Shown here piece after piece: positions 1-33,040 of a DNA stretch of 64,000 nt. The position numbers were made by a program, and so were the translations under genes. Each line of letters begins with the position of its first letter. Within the stretch, counting starts at the first letter, position 1. Below the pieces are notes generated by a model, which saw only the letters and a list, made by a program, of their open reading frames with translations, had not been told where the DNA came from and made no database searches. Origin of the DNA: Whitmania pigra (lineage: Eukaryota > Annelida > Clitellata > Hirudinida > Haemopidae); the NCBI GenBank assembly GCA_021613335.1, contig JAJTWR010000335.1, forward strand, positions 31,001 through 95,000, in the 5' to 3' direction.

Positions 1-146
1 CGTTTACAGGCTTCGTGATTGTTGATTATGATAATGATAATGAACGAATTATTTGAACTGAATGACCTAATTTCTTCCATCATCACATCATCATCGTCAT
101 CATCATCATCATCATCGCCATCATCATCATCATCACAAACACAAAC

Positions 147-19408
<19,262 letters not shown>

Positions 19409-19756
19409 GCTTCAGTTGTCTCTGATCACGAAACGAAAACAACCAACCGAAAAAGTTACGACTCTCCTCAGGCCTGGAAAAACCAACTATTTCCAGACAA
19501 TTTTATCATTCCCTCTCGAGCACTACTCATAATACTCGCTCTCGATGTTGAAAAACGAAAGGCCAAAAAGAATATATCAGTACTATTTCTCCTCGGAAGT
19601 CTGCTACAAGTGTAGAAGTATCTATGAGGAGACTGGGAGGAGTAAATTGATCTTTTTTGATAGAAAAATGGCGGCAAATTCCAGACTGTGAAAATCCGTC
19701 GCAACGACAAGAACAAACAGACAAACAGGTTAACCCAATATGGTGAAATCCTCAGC

Positions 19757-19803
<47 letters not shown>

Positions 19804-19817
19804 TATTATTATTATTA
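19757..19817. repeat. TTA microsatellite
   Basis: A pure TTA array with one interruption, about 350 bases upstream of the RhoGEF start codon. Confidence 0.92.
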
Positions 19818-20739
19818 GTTACTGTTATTGTTATTATTATTATCGGTTAAATAATTACTGAGCGGTCCGTATAGTAATTGGTAAGTAGCCAGCCAATTAA
19901 GATTCAGTTCTAATGATCGATTAGGGGTCCTTGATCAATGCGCCACCATACTTCCAAGAGAACGATTTCCATTCGAGAAACGCCTTTCATCGACGAAGCC
20001 AACTTTACGAACGAGAAACCGAGATGATAATGATCTTCATTATAATATTAATAATATCAATAATAACAACAACACCAACAACTTATCATCGACTATTGTC
20101 GGATTGTTATTGTCGTCTTCTATAGTCTAGTTCCAGCTACTACTTGCTACTATCAGATCGGTCTTACTTCCAGAGAGTTCGAGGCGAAACTGCGCAATGA
20201 ATTGAGGAGCCAATATGATGATGTTGTTGCTCTATATAGGATGTGCATCACATACATCCACGAGTGAGTACCTACGCTTCCGAATCCGGCTGGCTGGGTG
20301 GATGGATAGATGGATGTATGGAAGAATGGAAGTAAAGGTAGAAGGAAGGATGGATGTTGAAAGCAAACGCGGATGGAAAAGCAACTGTTTGTTGTTGCCA
20401 GGCAACTCTTCTCGCAGCCATGGCAACGGTTTCTTTGGCGGGAGATTAGGGGAAAGACTGAGGAAGTGATCAGAAAGTTCCCGTAGAACCATTAGTGTGT
20501 TATTAACGGCTGCTTAGTTAAGTATTTATTTTGTGAACACATTAACCCCTGTCGATCTTGATTATTGTTATTATTATTAAATAAAAATTTGCTGTTACCA
20601 AGTTTACATTATTAACAGCCTTCGAGAGTATCGTTACTTTCTGGATAATTACATCTAATAATGTACCGCCATGAAAAATGTGTTAATGAAATTTCAACTG
20701 CTTCCTCTTCTAACTCCTCTCCATCAACAGGTTCTAGAT

Positions 20740-20912
20740 CATCATAATCATCATCATCACCACCACCACCACCATCACCATCACCATCATCATCATCAAC
20801 ATCGTCGTTGTCGTCGTCGTTATCATTATCATCATTGTCATCATCATCATCATCGTCGTTGTCGTCGTCGTCATCGTCATCATCATCATCATCATCATCA
20901 TCGTCGTCATCA
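20740..20912. repeat. CAT/CAC/CGT trinucleotide-rich DNA
   Basis: Impure CAT array with CAC and CGT variants. It gives poly-His frames on one strand and poly-Met/Thr frames on the other; non-coding. Confidence 0.88.
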
Positions 20913-21175
20913 TCAACTTTGTTATGGGCTCAAAAATCACTTCTGAATCCCCAACATATGTTATAGTGTTATGAATATTCACCATGGTCGACGGCAGGAA
21001 ACCATCTTACTGATGATGATAATGATAATGAAGGCTGTGCTGCCGCTGCTGCTGCTGCTGCTGATGATGATGATGATGTAACTAGCCTCTCAAATAAAAA
21101 AACCTATACTTCAGCAACCTAATAAATTGGTTAACAAATAATGTCGGCATGGGTGGACGGAGGGCTGGTTGGACG

Positions 21176-21285
21176 GGCGGATGGATGGATAAATGGATGG
21201 ATGGATGGATGGATGGATGGATGGATGGATGGATGGATGGATGGATGGATGGATGGATGGATGGATGGATGGATGGATGGATGGG
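21176..21285. repeat. GGAT tetranucleotide array
   Basis: About 26 GGAT units, almost pure. Confidence 0.93.
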
Positions 21286-22282
21286 CGACGGACTGTTATC
21301 TCGAAAGTCTGCGAATGTGAGCGCATGTTATTGTTATGGAATTCTCCAATCCCAGAACTCAGGAAGGATAAATAAACAGACGTTGAAAAGGCAAACGTGA
21401 GACGTCATTTGGTGAATTTGAAATTCCCCTCCTCCTCCTCATCCCCCTCTCTTCCTCCCCCTCTTCCATTTCTTGACACCGTTAGTGGAAGCATCACGTG
21501 ACTATCAAACATTAACTTATGACTATCATAACGTTTGTGATACTGGTCATCGTCATCATCATGATCATCATCATCATCGTCGTCATTATCGAGGCTCGTG
21601 CTGTTTTGTTTACAAACAAAATAGCGAAAAAGATTCAACGTCAAAGTCGAGTTCGAAGATCTTGCATCGTGTTCGGTACACATTCAGTGATGAATGACGA
21701 TGACAACAACGACGACGACGACGATGATGACGGTGATTATGATGTTTTTCTCTTAGTTTCGATAAAAACATGTTCGGCTATATTTATATTATCATTCTTA
21801 GCAGTTTTATGGAATTTTATATTTCAAATGTGACTAAATCGTACAAACTGGACAGGGAAGTAAAGATGGACCACCACTGATGATGATTACCAAGATCATG
21901 ATCATGATAACGATAATAATAATGATGATGATAATATTTTTCTTTGTTTTGTGTTTTTTTAATTTTATTGAAAAACCAAAACCAAGTGAAACTTGTAGCT
22001 CAAAAGGTAAAGCACTTCCTACAGCCGTGCCGATGATGATGATGATGACGATGACGACGACGACGACGATAATGATCTTGATCTTGACTGAATCACCAAT
22101 TAATCGTCATCACTGTCGTCGTCTTCATCATCATCATCATCATCATCATCGTCACTTTGAAGCCTGAGAAAGAAATAAACAGTTCCCCTCTACGAAACTC
22201 ACCATCTCTCCTCGCCAACCAATCCACCGACGAGCAACAACACCTCACAACATCATCGTCGGAATGCAATTCCCATGATCAA

Positions 22283-22364
22283 GACTGATGGATGGATGGA
22301 TGGATGAATGAATGAATGAATGAATGAATGAACAAATGAATGAATGAACGAACGAATGAACAAG
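22283..22364. repeat. GGAT then GAAT array
   Basis: GGAT units change to GAAT and GAAC units along the array. Confidence 0.85.
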
Positions 22365-22975
22365 TAGCTCGATTGACACGAATGGTGTGGTGGATAGGCT
22401 GAAAGGCGAGTGAATGACTTTGACGTAAGAAGGGTATGGAAAGACTGGGAAAAGAAATAATAAACTTTCCAACAACAAAAATTATCAACCTGGTCTCATT
22501 CATTCATTCTCGAACAACGACATCTGGACTCGAGCATATCAAAAAGTACACAAGCGATTTCAACTAACAGGCGTTGTGATAACGATTCCGACGGTTTTGA
22601 TAATAGTAATGGTAGTGATAATGACTACAAGTAAGTGACGAATATGACCGCTACTGGAGACAAAACACCACACTTTTTCTCAAGCACCAACAATTCACCT
22701 CCATTCACTTCAGGCCTCAACAACAACAACAACAACAGCTGCAGCAACAAGAACAACAGTGACTTCTAGAACAACAACAACAATTCCCCATTCGGAGAAT
22801 CCACTTAACCTGATTATATATAAGCTTAGGAATCCTTTTATATAGGTCATCGTATGCATACACACGCAAACAGAAAGAGTCTGAGAAACTGACAGTGAAT
22901 GGACATGAACATCCAGTAGAAGAATGCAGTCCACACGAGAAACCGGAGCAAAACAAAAGCCCACCACAACTCCAT

Positions 22976-23135
22976 CCACCCATCCATCCATCCATCCATC
23001 CATCCATCTATCCATCCATCCATCCATCCATCCATCCATCCATCTATCCACCCATCCACCCACCCATCCATCTATCCACCCATTCATCCATCCACCCATC
23101 CATCTATCCACCCATCCATCCACCCACCCACCCAT
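22976..23135. repeat. CCAT/CTAT/CCAC tetranucleotide array
   Basis: About 40 units with interspersed CTAT and CCAC variants. The frames through it (Ile-His-Pro-Ser type and Trp-Met-Asp-Gly type) are artefacts. Confidence 0.92.
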
Positions 23136-23455
23136 CAGGGTCGCCAATGAGAGACCCAGGGCCGGGTAATGTTTTAAGGCAAGCCCTGGTTTTAAAATAT
23201 TGCAATAATGACCCTTGTTTTGCCTTTCCACTGCCAAATCATCATACCAGGGGTCACAGACCGACCTGCCTAGGAGTCCGCAATTTTTGTCGGTGGCCCT
23301 GCCAGAGGTCCCTCAAGCCGGAGATTCATTCATCTCTTCACTTCTCATTCCCGCCGTTGCCATCTCGACGCCGTTTACGAGCCGCTCGTATGCTATTAAT
23401 ATAAATTCTGGAATTCCACGGTGTAAGTTAGCTCCGGTATGCACGGAAAATGATG

Positions 23456-23697
<242 letters not shown>

Positions 23698-23737
23698 GAT
23701 GCCTATGAAGATGGCCGTGGCGATGATTTCGGCGAAG

Positions 23738-24018
23738 ATTGTGATGACGATTTTGGTGAAAATGATGACGATTTTGGTGAAAATGATGGTGATTTTGGTG
23801 AAAATGATGGTGATTTTGGTGAAAATGATGGTGATTTTGGTGAAAATGATGACGATTTTGGTGAAAATGATGGTGATTTTGGTGAAAATGATGACGATTT
23901 TGGTGAAAATGATGGTGATTTTGGTGAAAATGATGGTGATTTTGGTGAAAATGATGGTGATTTTGGTGAAAATTATGGTGATTTTGGTGAAAATGATGGT
24001 GATTTTGGTGAAAATGAC
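23738..24018. repeat. 21-bp minisatellite encoding a heptapeptide if translated
   Basis: Thirteen tandem copies of a 21-base unit, core GATGGTGATTTTGGTGAAAA, alternate between a GGT form and a GAC form (order GAC, GAC, GGT x3, GAC, GGT, GAC, GGT x5). A degenerate earlier unit precedes them. Because 21 is a multiple of three, the plus strand stays open and would read GDFGEND or DDFGEND per unit, within an open frame 23629-24114. No splice sites, start context or conserved flank support translation. The unit could have arisen from the adjoining GAT array. Confidence 0.95.
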
Positions 24019-24399
24019 GTGCGCTCCCTTCACATTGAGACACGCCAATATTCCGTTATGCTTACATTTTATTATTTACGAATTCACCAAAAATCAAGAC
24101 ACCTTTTCCTTTAGAAACTGGTTACGCCTTTATAATTATTAATATTAATACTAACATTATTGTGTAACTAATATCAATCTATTATTTATAACTGCAATCT
24201 GTAAAGTGTTACTCGAGAGCACAGCAGTCTATTAATCAAAGTAACATGTCTCAGGTGCATAAGACCTGACAAGGTGATAAATTGATGGATACTCATTAAT
24301 ATTCATCAACTCAATCAACGCCTCATTAATAATCGGTCAAGGTCGGTTATTTTCGGCTCCCACGTGGTGGCCGCCGGTTTAGATGAGGCGTCTGCTAAT

Positions 24400-24474
24400 A
24401 CTGGTTAACTATCATGACCTAATTGCATAAGGTCATGATATTGGTTAACTATCATGACCTAATTGCATAAGTAG
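24400..24474. repeat. tandem duplication with internal inverted symmetry
   Basis: TGGTTAACTATCATGACCTA followed by ATTGCATAAG occurs twice in tandem (about 24401 and 24442). The linker contains GGTCATGAT, complementary to ATCATGACC of the unit, so a stem is possible. Confidence 0.8.
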
Positions 24475-25027
24475 TCTTAGTATTACAAGTTGGTTGAATC
24501 TGCTTGTAAATGGGTTTATATAGGATCCAGAGTGATTGCATTGCATTCATTTTAATAAATAAAGCTGCATTCACTCCTCGTTGTCGTTGTTGTTGTTGTT
24601 GTTGTTGTTGTTTATTAATGTCCGTTACACACATGTAGCCGGACGATTAGGACGATGAATTTGAATCCATGCTCCGTTCATTCGACTGGCTCAGCAATCA
24701 TCAGTACGGGCACTCGAATCCATCCAGAAACATGGTGGGGATGATGTGGTAAAGTGTGTGTATATGTGTGTTTGTGTGTGCTTCGGACGGAGTACAAAAA
24801 AAAACGCCACTAACCCTGCTATGGACTCTGAACGATGAAGCAGCCCAGAGCAACCCTACAGGAGAAGAATGTCAACATCGAGAGAAAATACAAAACGAAA
24901 AGAAAAAGAGTTTATCAACAAGCGATGATTTGTGCATTATTTTGTTAACGACTTGATGCATGCCGGCGTACAGGATGGTTAAGCTTGCGTCGATTTAAAA
25001 ATAAAGACGTTATTATCATCAATAATA

Positions 25028-25061
<34 letters not shown>

Positions 25062-26128
25062 ATTTCCAAAAATACAATGCATGTACTGATCTTTTTTTGA
25101 AGGAGAATGGTTATACATTTTATTGTTTCATGGTTATACATTTCGTTGTTTCGTAATCTCCTTTACTGTCTTTTCTCTGTTTTAGATAACCTTCGATCGA
25201 TGCAGTAAGTGACGTGCAATAACATTAACATAACTAATAATAACAAGAAATAATAACTTGTTATTATAATACAACCCCTTAGCATCACCTGTTTCCAACA
25301 GGTAGTTAGGGCGGTTAATTAAACTTCAAAGCCAAGGCTTTCGATTGGATAATTAAAATTCTCAGGTGTGCACGAAATGCTCTCCATCCAGGTGATGCAC
25401 CTGTAGTGGTGGCATGCGATGAAATAATCTTGAATCACTCCGTGGATAACAAACAACATTGCTTGCATTCCGCGAACCGATGAAACCTTACGAGTGTTAT
25501 CATCAGTACTGCTATCATCATCAACACCGTCATCATCAGTACTGCTATCATCATCACCACCGTTATCATCAGCACTGCCATCATCATCACCGTCGTCATT
25601 TAATCGTCGGAGCCTTGCCACCATCGTCATGATCGTCATTATTTTTTATTATTGTTATTATTTGCGTAGTGAATTATATGACATTAAAGGTAAAAAAATA
25701 ATTTGAAATTATTGCATGGCGGAAAAACCACACCATGCTAAAGCATCATCATCAACATTATTAACGTTATTTTTACCTATACCATCATCATCATCATCAT
25801 CACCTTCGGTATGCAAACAAGGAACAAAGGTTCAAAGGTTTATACAACGGATGCAAATTAAGGTAACAAATACGTCTACCTGGAATACCTGAATTAAGTG
25901 AAAATATAGTAGGCTCATCATAACAATGACCGCCGTCATCATCATCATCATCAACGTCATCACACTAACGTCTTCGATGATTCATATTGATTGCACGAGA
26001 ACACAATAGCCACTCTGTCCACCAATGACGTCATCGACGTCATCATCGCAGTCGTCATCTTCATTGCAAGGTTGGACAGCGAATTGCAAACGGATTTCTG
26101 AACAATGAATTCAACAAAGTGAAAAAGC

Positions 26129-26129
26129 T

Positions 26130-26160
<31 letters not shown>

Positions 26161-26206
26161 CATCATCCATCGTCGTCGTCGTCATCATCATTATCGTCAT
26201 CATCAC

Positions 26207-26238
<32 letters not shown>
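26129..26238. repeat. CAT/CGT trinucleotide array
   Basis: CAT units with CGT and CAC variants; intergenic. Confidence 0.88.
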
Positions 26239-26241
<3 letters not shown>

Positions 26242-26501
26242 CAAACCTTTAGCTGCGTACCTCGACATTGCTGTCACTTAAGTGAACGACAACGAAGTAA
26301 CGATGATGATGATGACGACGACGACGACGATGGCATGTTTTCCATGACAACCAGCACTTAAAAAAGATGACTTTATTTTTTACTCGTTCAACTGGAAACA
26401 GCTTCAAGGAGGAAGGAGGTTCGTGCATCGGAGGAGAAAAATCATCGAAATTTATGGACTTGTTTACACCATTTTCCTCACCTCATGAACTTTACAAGTT
26501 G

Positions 26502-26518
26502 TTTTATTATTATTATTA

Positions 26519-26605
<87 letters not shown>

Positions 26606-26697
26606 TATTATTATCATTATCACTATCATTATTATTATCATTATCATTATTATTGTTATTGTTATTATTATTAATATTATTATTATTATTGTTGTTG
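26502..26697. repeat. TTA microsatellite degrading to TCA and TTG variants
   Basis: About 100 bases of pure TTA are followed by about 100 bases of mixed TTA, TCA and TTG triplets; intergenic. Confidence 0.92.
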
Positions 26698-27677
26698 TCG
26701 CAGTCACCACCATCATCAACTACAGCATCGTTGTCGTCACCATCACCATCACCGTCATCGTCAACAACATCATCACCATTATCATGCCACCATCAAATTG
26801 TATCTCAACAGACAACAGAGAATCTTTTAATTCCAGGTTATAAAAAGTGAACGCATTCAAACAATGGACCACACACTCGGATAGCACTTTCTTTCTTGAC
26901 ATCTCTCTTTCAATTGTGATGCAACTCTCACCAAATGCTCACTATCTCTCCTCAGGAATTTCAAGACATAGACTTTGCTGTTTGTTCGAATAGTTCCACA
27001 AACCGGGTTTCCGTCGAACGTAAAGGTGGTAAAGTGAAATCTGAATTACTTTGATAACATTTATTTATCTTGACCATGTTTAGCAACACCATCGACTATT
27101 GTTTATAATATAACATAATAATAATATATCAGTTATTATTATTATTATTATTGTTGTTGTTATTATTATTATTATTATTAAAATAAATACTAAATTATTA
27201 CATCAAAGTAGCAATAGAATCAACTATTGTTTATTAAATCAATATACATTATCATAATTTATGATGAATTCATGCCTCATGCATACGTAAGATTTATGAT
27301 TCATAATTATTTAACTTTGTCCTTGATGAATTACATTATTGTTGCAAGAGTTAAATGATGAGATATTTCTGATTACGTTTGTTATGAAATTGTTTAACGT
27401 ACATCTCATGAGAACACATTGATTGATTTAATACCAGCACAATCCTATAATAATGACAATAATAATAATGATGATGATGATAATAATAATAATAATAATA
27501 ATAACTTCATTGTATAATTAATCGTGCCTCTCGCAAACAGATACAAATTCTTTCGCGTAAATCAACGGACTTCTGAGAAAAAATTCTTATTTATAAAATA
27601 AAGTTTAAAAAAACCACGTTAAAATGTTGATAAAAACAATCGGAATGCAATGAATGTACTGCCGACGGAATGATTGC

Positions 27678-27731
27678 TATCGGAACATCCAATATTCGGA
27701 ACATCCAATATTCGGAACATCCAATATTTGG
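27678..27731. repeat. 18-bp direct repeat, three copies
   Basis: The unit CGGAACATCCAATATT occurs two to three times in a row with a two-base linker, starting near 27678. Intergenic. Confidence 0.75.
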
Positions 27732-30700
27732 ATCGCTCGTCTGCTGACTGAATGAAGGCTTGCAGTAATGGATGATCCCAATGGGATAATACTAGTAATA
27801 TTATGACGATGATGATGACGACGACGACGACGATGATGATGATAATGATGATGATCGTGATTATGATTGAAAAGTATGATGCTTATGATGATTACTAGTG
27901 TCAGTGACTGTCGAATCAGTCAAGTTAAATGACTGTTTGAGCAGTTAAAATCAACAATGTTGTGCATCGACACAAGTGAAGATGTTGTTAGAAGAATGTC
28001 ATTAGGAGCAGGCAACAGAGGTTACCATAACAACAGTGGCAGCAACAATAACAACAACGTCATCACCATTATTAAAATGCAAGACCAGAGCAAGAAAGTA
28101 TTTGATTGTTCATTTTAAAAGTCTTTCAAACATCGACCTTTAAATAAGTTCGATAATGCCTTTGTCTTCTCAGAGATCACACAATGTAGTAATAATAATA
28201 ATTTTAAAAATAATAATTCAATTATAGAACAAACATAAATAATTCATTTTTTCAGAAATAGATTTTCTAATGGAAAAACAATGGATAAAAATATCTGTTC
28301 AAGACAATTACATTAATGCAGCAGAGCAACCTGGATCCTACGTCAAGATACTTTGCTTATTATGATAATTATAAAGTAATGAAGCAAAAAATTATTGATT
28401 CTTTATATTATCATTTTGTTATTTATTTTATTATTTTAGTTATATTATTTTATTTATTCAATATGGTCACTTGGTTGCATGGTTATTCAATTACTAACTA
28501 CTTAATTTACTCATTATTTTATTTATTTATTTTTTTAAATTTTATTTCATTTGCTTGTATTAATAATCTTATAAGAAGAATGATATAAAAATTGTGCATA
28601 TATAAATAATATTATAATAACGATAATAATAATAATAATAATAATAATTATTATAATTATCATTTAATAAATGCCAGTTCCAATTAATTCCAATAATTAC
28701 AATCAACTACATGAACAATTATCCAAAATGTTGTGGTTGAATGATGAGTAGTCAATTTATTCAGAACAATAAAGTGCAAAATAAAAAATAAAACTAAAAT
28801 AATAATAATAATAATAATAATAATAGCATATTCATAACATCATTATAATTAATGTTATGGTTATTAATGCTGTCCTTTACATTGTTAAATCTCTTCTTAT
28901 TATTAGAGTTAATCCTCTTAGAAATAAATGTGTGACTCTGATCCAGACAGTTACATGATTTATTATTTTGGTTGTTTTCATGGGACAAATGCAATGGCAA
29001 ATCCATACTCAATCCATTCAATTTGCCAGATAATCCAGGTGCATAATACAACATCAACTTCTCAAACCATTAAAAATTCAACTTTATTATTTGTCCCATG
29101 ACTAAACTGAATGTCACTTAAAATGTAGATTTACATTCAGTTGTTGGTCCATTTCATGCATGGTGTTATTCTGATTACAGTAACACCATCTTCATTGTTT
29201 AACCACCTATTCATAATTCCATTAATGCCATCATTCAGTGATACCGAGAACGAGGATATAATGTCGTCGAGGCGATAATTGCCTGAAGACAAGCAGACGT
29301 AATCGACCCCAGTAACTTAATTGACTTTATTAAATTCTACCAAATTAGCCTTCTCGTCAGCTCTAATTACAAGCGTCGCGGTCGAAAAACAATTTCCTCC
29401 AAGTTATTACCCACACAAATTCCGAAAGAAAAAACAGCCGCTTATTGCACACTAAAATAGGCACCAAAACGACTCACATCTACGAGGTAAAAAATGTTTC
29501 GACTCAAAAGTGTTTTTGGGAGTCAGGTGTTATTTAAGAAACCAGAAATCCATCAGCGATAAGACCAACTTGAGAATAAAAATAATCTCTAACCTACTTG
29601 TTTCTGATGAAGAGTTCAAGCAATCCTTTCGGGGAGATAAAAAAAAATATAAAATTGCTGTCCAACTAGCGGGTTATTAACTCCAAATACCGCAACGAGA
29701 CGAAGCAACGCGCTCAGGACAAACTTTATGCAAAAGTGATGAAAAAAGCTGATATGTAATCGCTAGAACTTATCAAAACGTATCTTGTATCTCTTTTTAA
29801 ATAAATCTCTAAGCTATCTCTAGTATCTCATTGGAAGCGAACGATGTCGAAATTCGGTATTTCAATCATTGACCGGGCTCCACCAACCTAACAACAGGTT
29901 AGCATCGTCGATAAACAGCTGAATAATAATCAGTCCCCTCTAAACTACCTGATTAAATCTTACTCAAGCCAAGTGATCTAATTTAATTTCGACATTTCAA
30001 ATAATAGAAATTTTATTTTCAATAATAATTCCAAAACGACCATCGGATGCGAACATCCTCGGCTAAATAAAATAGCAGAGCATCTATCAAAACTGGAGAG
30101 ATATTGCTTTAATTCATTTTAATGGTTTTAGTCCAGATAGATAACAAAATTTACTTCTTAATTAAGAATAGCTTGATTTAGTATAATGGAATCAAGTGCT
30201 GACTGATATACTGCATAGGGATATTTATTTCTTTATTTTTTCTGTATGTAACTGATCCAAATTATACCTTCATCAGTTGGAAATTATCGGATTAGGCACG
30301 ACTAAAATAGAAAGTGTTGTTATTGGCTTTATTAATATTATTTTTGTGTGCTCATTGATCTACTGAAGATTACGTAGCATTTTATCAAATTATATTAATA
30401 AAATAATTTATAATAGTAAATAAATTAATCATCTTGAATAACTCGTAGTAGAACAGGTAGAATTTATGAGGTAAGTTAAATGAAGTTGAAAATAATTTTT
30501 AAATACAAATATATAAATTTAAGTTTTTATATTTAAAAAAAATTAAAGCAAAAAATTAAAAATTAAAATAGACTCAGTAAAGAGAAAGATGTCAGTACAT
30601 GACAGTAGGAAGGCGTTTTGAGAAAAAGAAACAAGATACTTAATGTTTTGTTGAGGTGGTTGCTACGATTTTCGCTTATTTTTAATTTTTTTTAACGCCA

Positions 30701-31027
30701 AACAAGATTTTATCAAAGTTATCTGACAACTTGTAAAGGTTTCTTTTTCAAAAATACTCTTGGTAAAGTTCATAAGTTCATATAAGTTTCTTTCGAAACG
30801 CTGGCAAACGCGTTTACTAAAGTGTAGGATGGATGCTTTCTAAATCTTTGAAACCATTTTTAAGGTGCCAACGCTATTTTCTACTAAAAAACAGTCAATT
30901 TGTCATTTTGGTTTGCTTGTTTGATTTGCATCTTCAAAACTCGGACTAAACGGTGCCCACAGCAACAGGGATTAGCGTTCTAAAGATTGTCATCTGTTAA
31001 TGGAATGAATTTTATAATTTAGAAATC

Positions 31028-33009
31028 ATGTTCTGGAGATTCAACTACCTTTCATCTGAAATAGACTCTTTGCTTGACAAAGAAGTGAGCCCAGCTTTTC
31101 ATTATGATTGCATCTCTTGATATTTCCATATTAAAAGGATATAGTAATTTAATATAGCTAATGTTTTTTAGTTTAAACTAGCTTTATGTGGAGTTTGTCT
31201 TGTTTTTTTGCTTGATCTAAGTGAAATTTTAAAAATAGATCTTATATAAGTTTGCATCATCTGTTGCATTAAAGGATGTGACCTTACTGGAAATAATCAA
31301 TGAGGAAGATGTCTTGCAAGAATGTAAAGCTCAAAACAACAAGCTTGTCGACTAGTAAGTGATTTCAATTCTTTACCCTCGAAAATAAATTCAATTACGC
31401 AATGTTTTTAGTCCTGCTTGGTCATAATTCATTGATACTGATGATGTATTCTCATTTTTATAAATTCTCCTATGTGGCTTTTGTAGCATGTATCTATCCC
31501 GTGGTTCACATTATAAGTTTCAATTTGTTAACTTTCTAATGTTTACATTATAATAATTTCTTTTAAATTGCCTTTTATAACATCATTAATTATCTTGCAA
31601 ATACCTTGTAACACTTTTCTATCGTACCAGTTTGACACGGCCCGAAAACATGAAAGAGCTGGTGCACATGGTTGTGACGGAACCTTCGACAGAAGTAGAG
31701 GAGAAGATGAGATACAAGTTGACATCATTTCCAATCCTTCTGAATTTTAATCCACCCCCTCGAATCATCTATTTTTGCTGATTGTTTGTTTGGGTTCTTT
31801 GAGTTTCTCAGTCTTTGAGTTCAATTCCTAGCTCTGCCTACTTAGGAGTCAATGCTTTTTTGAAATCACTTTTTTGAATATGTTGAATTTATAATCAGAC
31901 TATCAATTTATTACATTTTCTGATGACTTTGATGGTGTGGACGACGATGATGATGATTTGAGATTGTTAGTGATGATCGACCATGGTCGGTCGAGGTGAT
32001 GATGATTATGATGATGGTTAGTAGCCATAATGTTTTGAGAAGATGCTGTGATTACTATAGGCAAGAGTGTGATGACTTTAGGAAATCATTATAATGGTTA
32101 TAATCCTACGCCATGATATCACTATCACCTGATTGCTGAATCACTAGTCTGTTGTCAAGAACATTATTTACTTTCTCATTAACTTTTATTCAACTTTGAC
32201 ATTAAAACTTTGTTCATTATCACGTTCTTCTTATCCTCTCTGAGCTGCTACCGTATCATCTCGCTCAATTCGATAATTAATGAAATATATTAGCATAAAA
32301 TCATTAACATAAAATATTAATTATAAGCGATCGAAAATGCATTCATAGCGACCGTTCGCAATGAATTCCAGGTTTCCGAACGTCTCCTGCGAGCTGATAA
32401 CTTCCGACGTCAACGCCATCACAGACTCGCTCGCCAACACTCAGTCCCTGCTCGATCAACTGCTCGGTTTCCTTGACAACGAGGAGACCCTAAATCCCCT
32501 TCAGGTTTGTGTATTTATTTTATTTTATTTTTATTCATTATCATCATCATCGTTATTATTGTCATTGTTTTTATAATTATTGTTGTTGTTGTTGTTATTA
32601 TTGTTAGCTCCCTGTACAGATTCACTGAAGCTTTCAAATACTGGCTCAGCTTTGCTCTCGTGTTCTTTGAAGTGATGCGCTTGTGAAGAACCAATCGTAA
32701 TCATAATCGTCAGTTGATGATAATGATTATGTGGCTAATCAGCTGATGCATAGAACAGCCTTATTACACGCATATTTATAATCATTTAGATCCCTTGACT
32801 TGAATATCGGATGTTATTTTAAATAATAGGTTCATCTTTCATTTTAATGTCAGGCAAGTTTCTTCAGCAAAGTCATGGGGCTCCTCATAACAAGGAAGAG
32901 TCAAGTGGTGAGTAACATGTTGGTTTAAATTGTCATTTATTCTCAATTAACTTTATCCAATCCTGTGATTGTGTGTAGGGTTAAAATTGAATATACACTA
33001 GTACAGTGG

Positions 33010-33040
<31 letters not shown>

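Noticed and set aside
22710..23237. 175-codon frame with WMDGWMDG repeats
   Set aside because: Product of a CCAT/GGAT tetranucleotide array; the flanking residues match nothing and the other strand is equally open.
28316..28588. 90-codon plus-strand frame with hydrophobic stretches
   Set aside because: Composition follows the very AT-rich background (Phe/Ile/Leu/Tyr codons); no splice signals or conserved motif.
32505..32853. Read-through of PPP6R exon 32372-32504 into hydrophobic codons (FILFYFYSL)
   Set aside because: Intron sequence after a normal donor (CAG/GTTTGT); splicing restores the SAPS family match.
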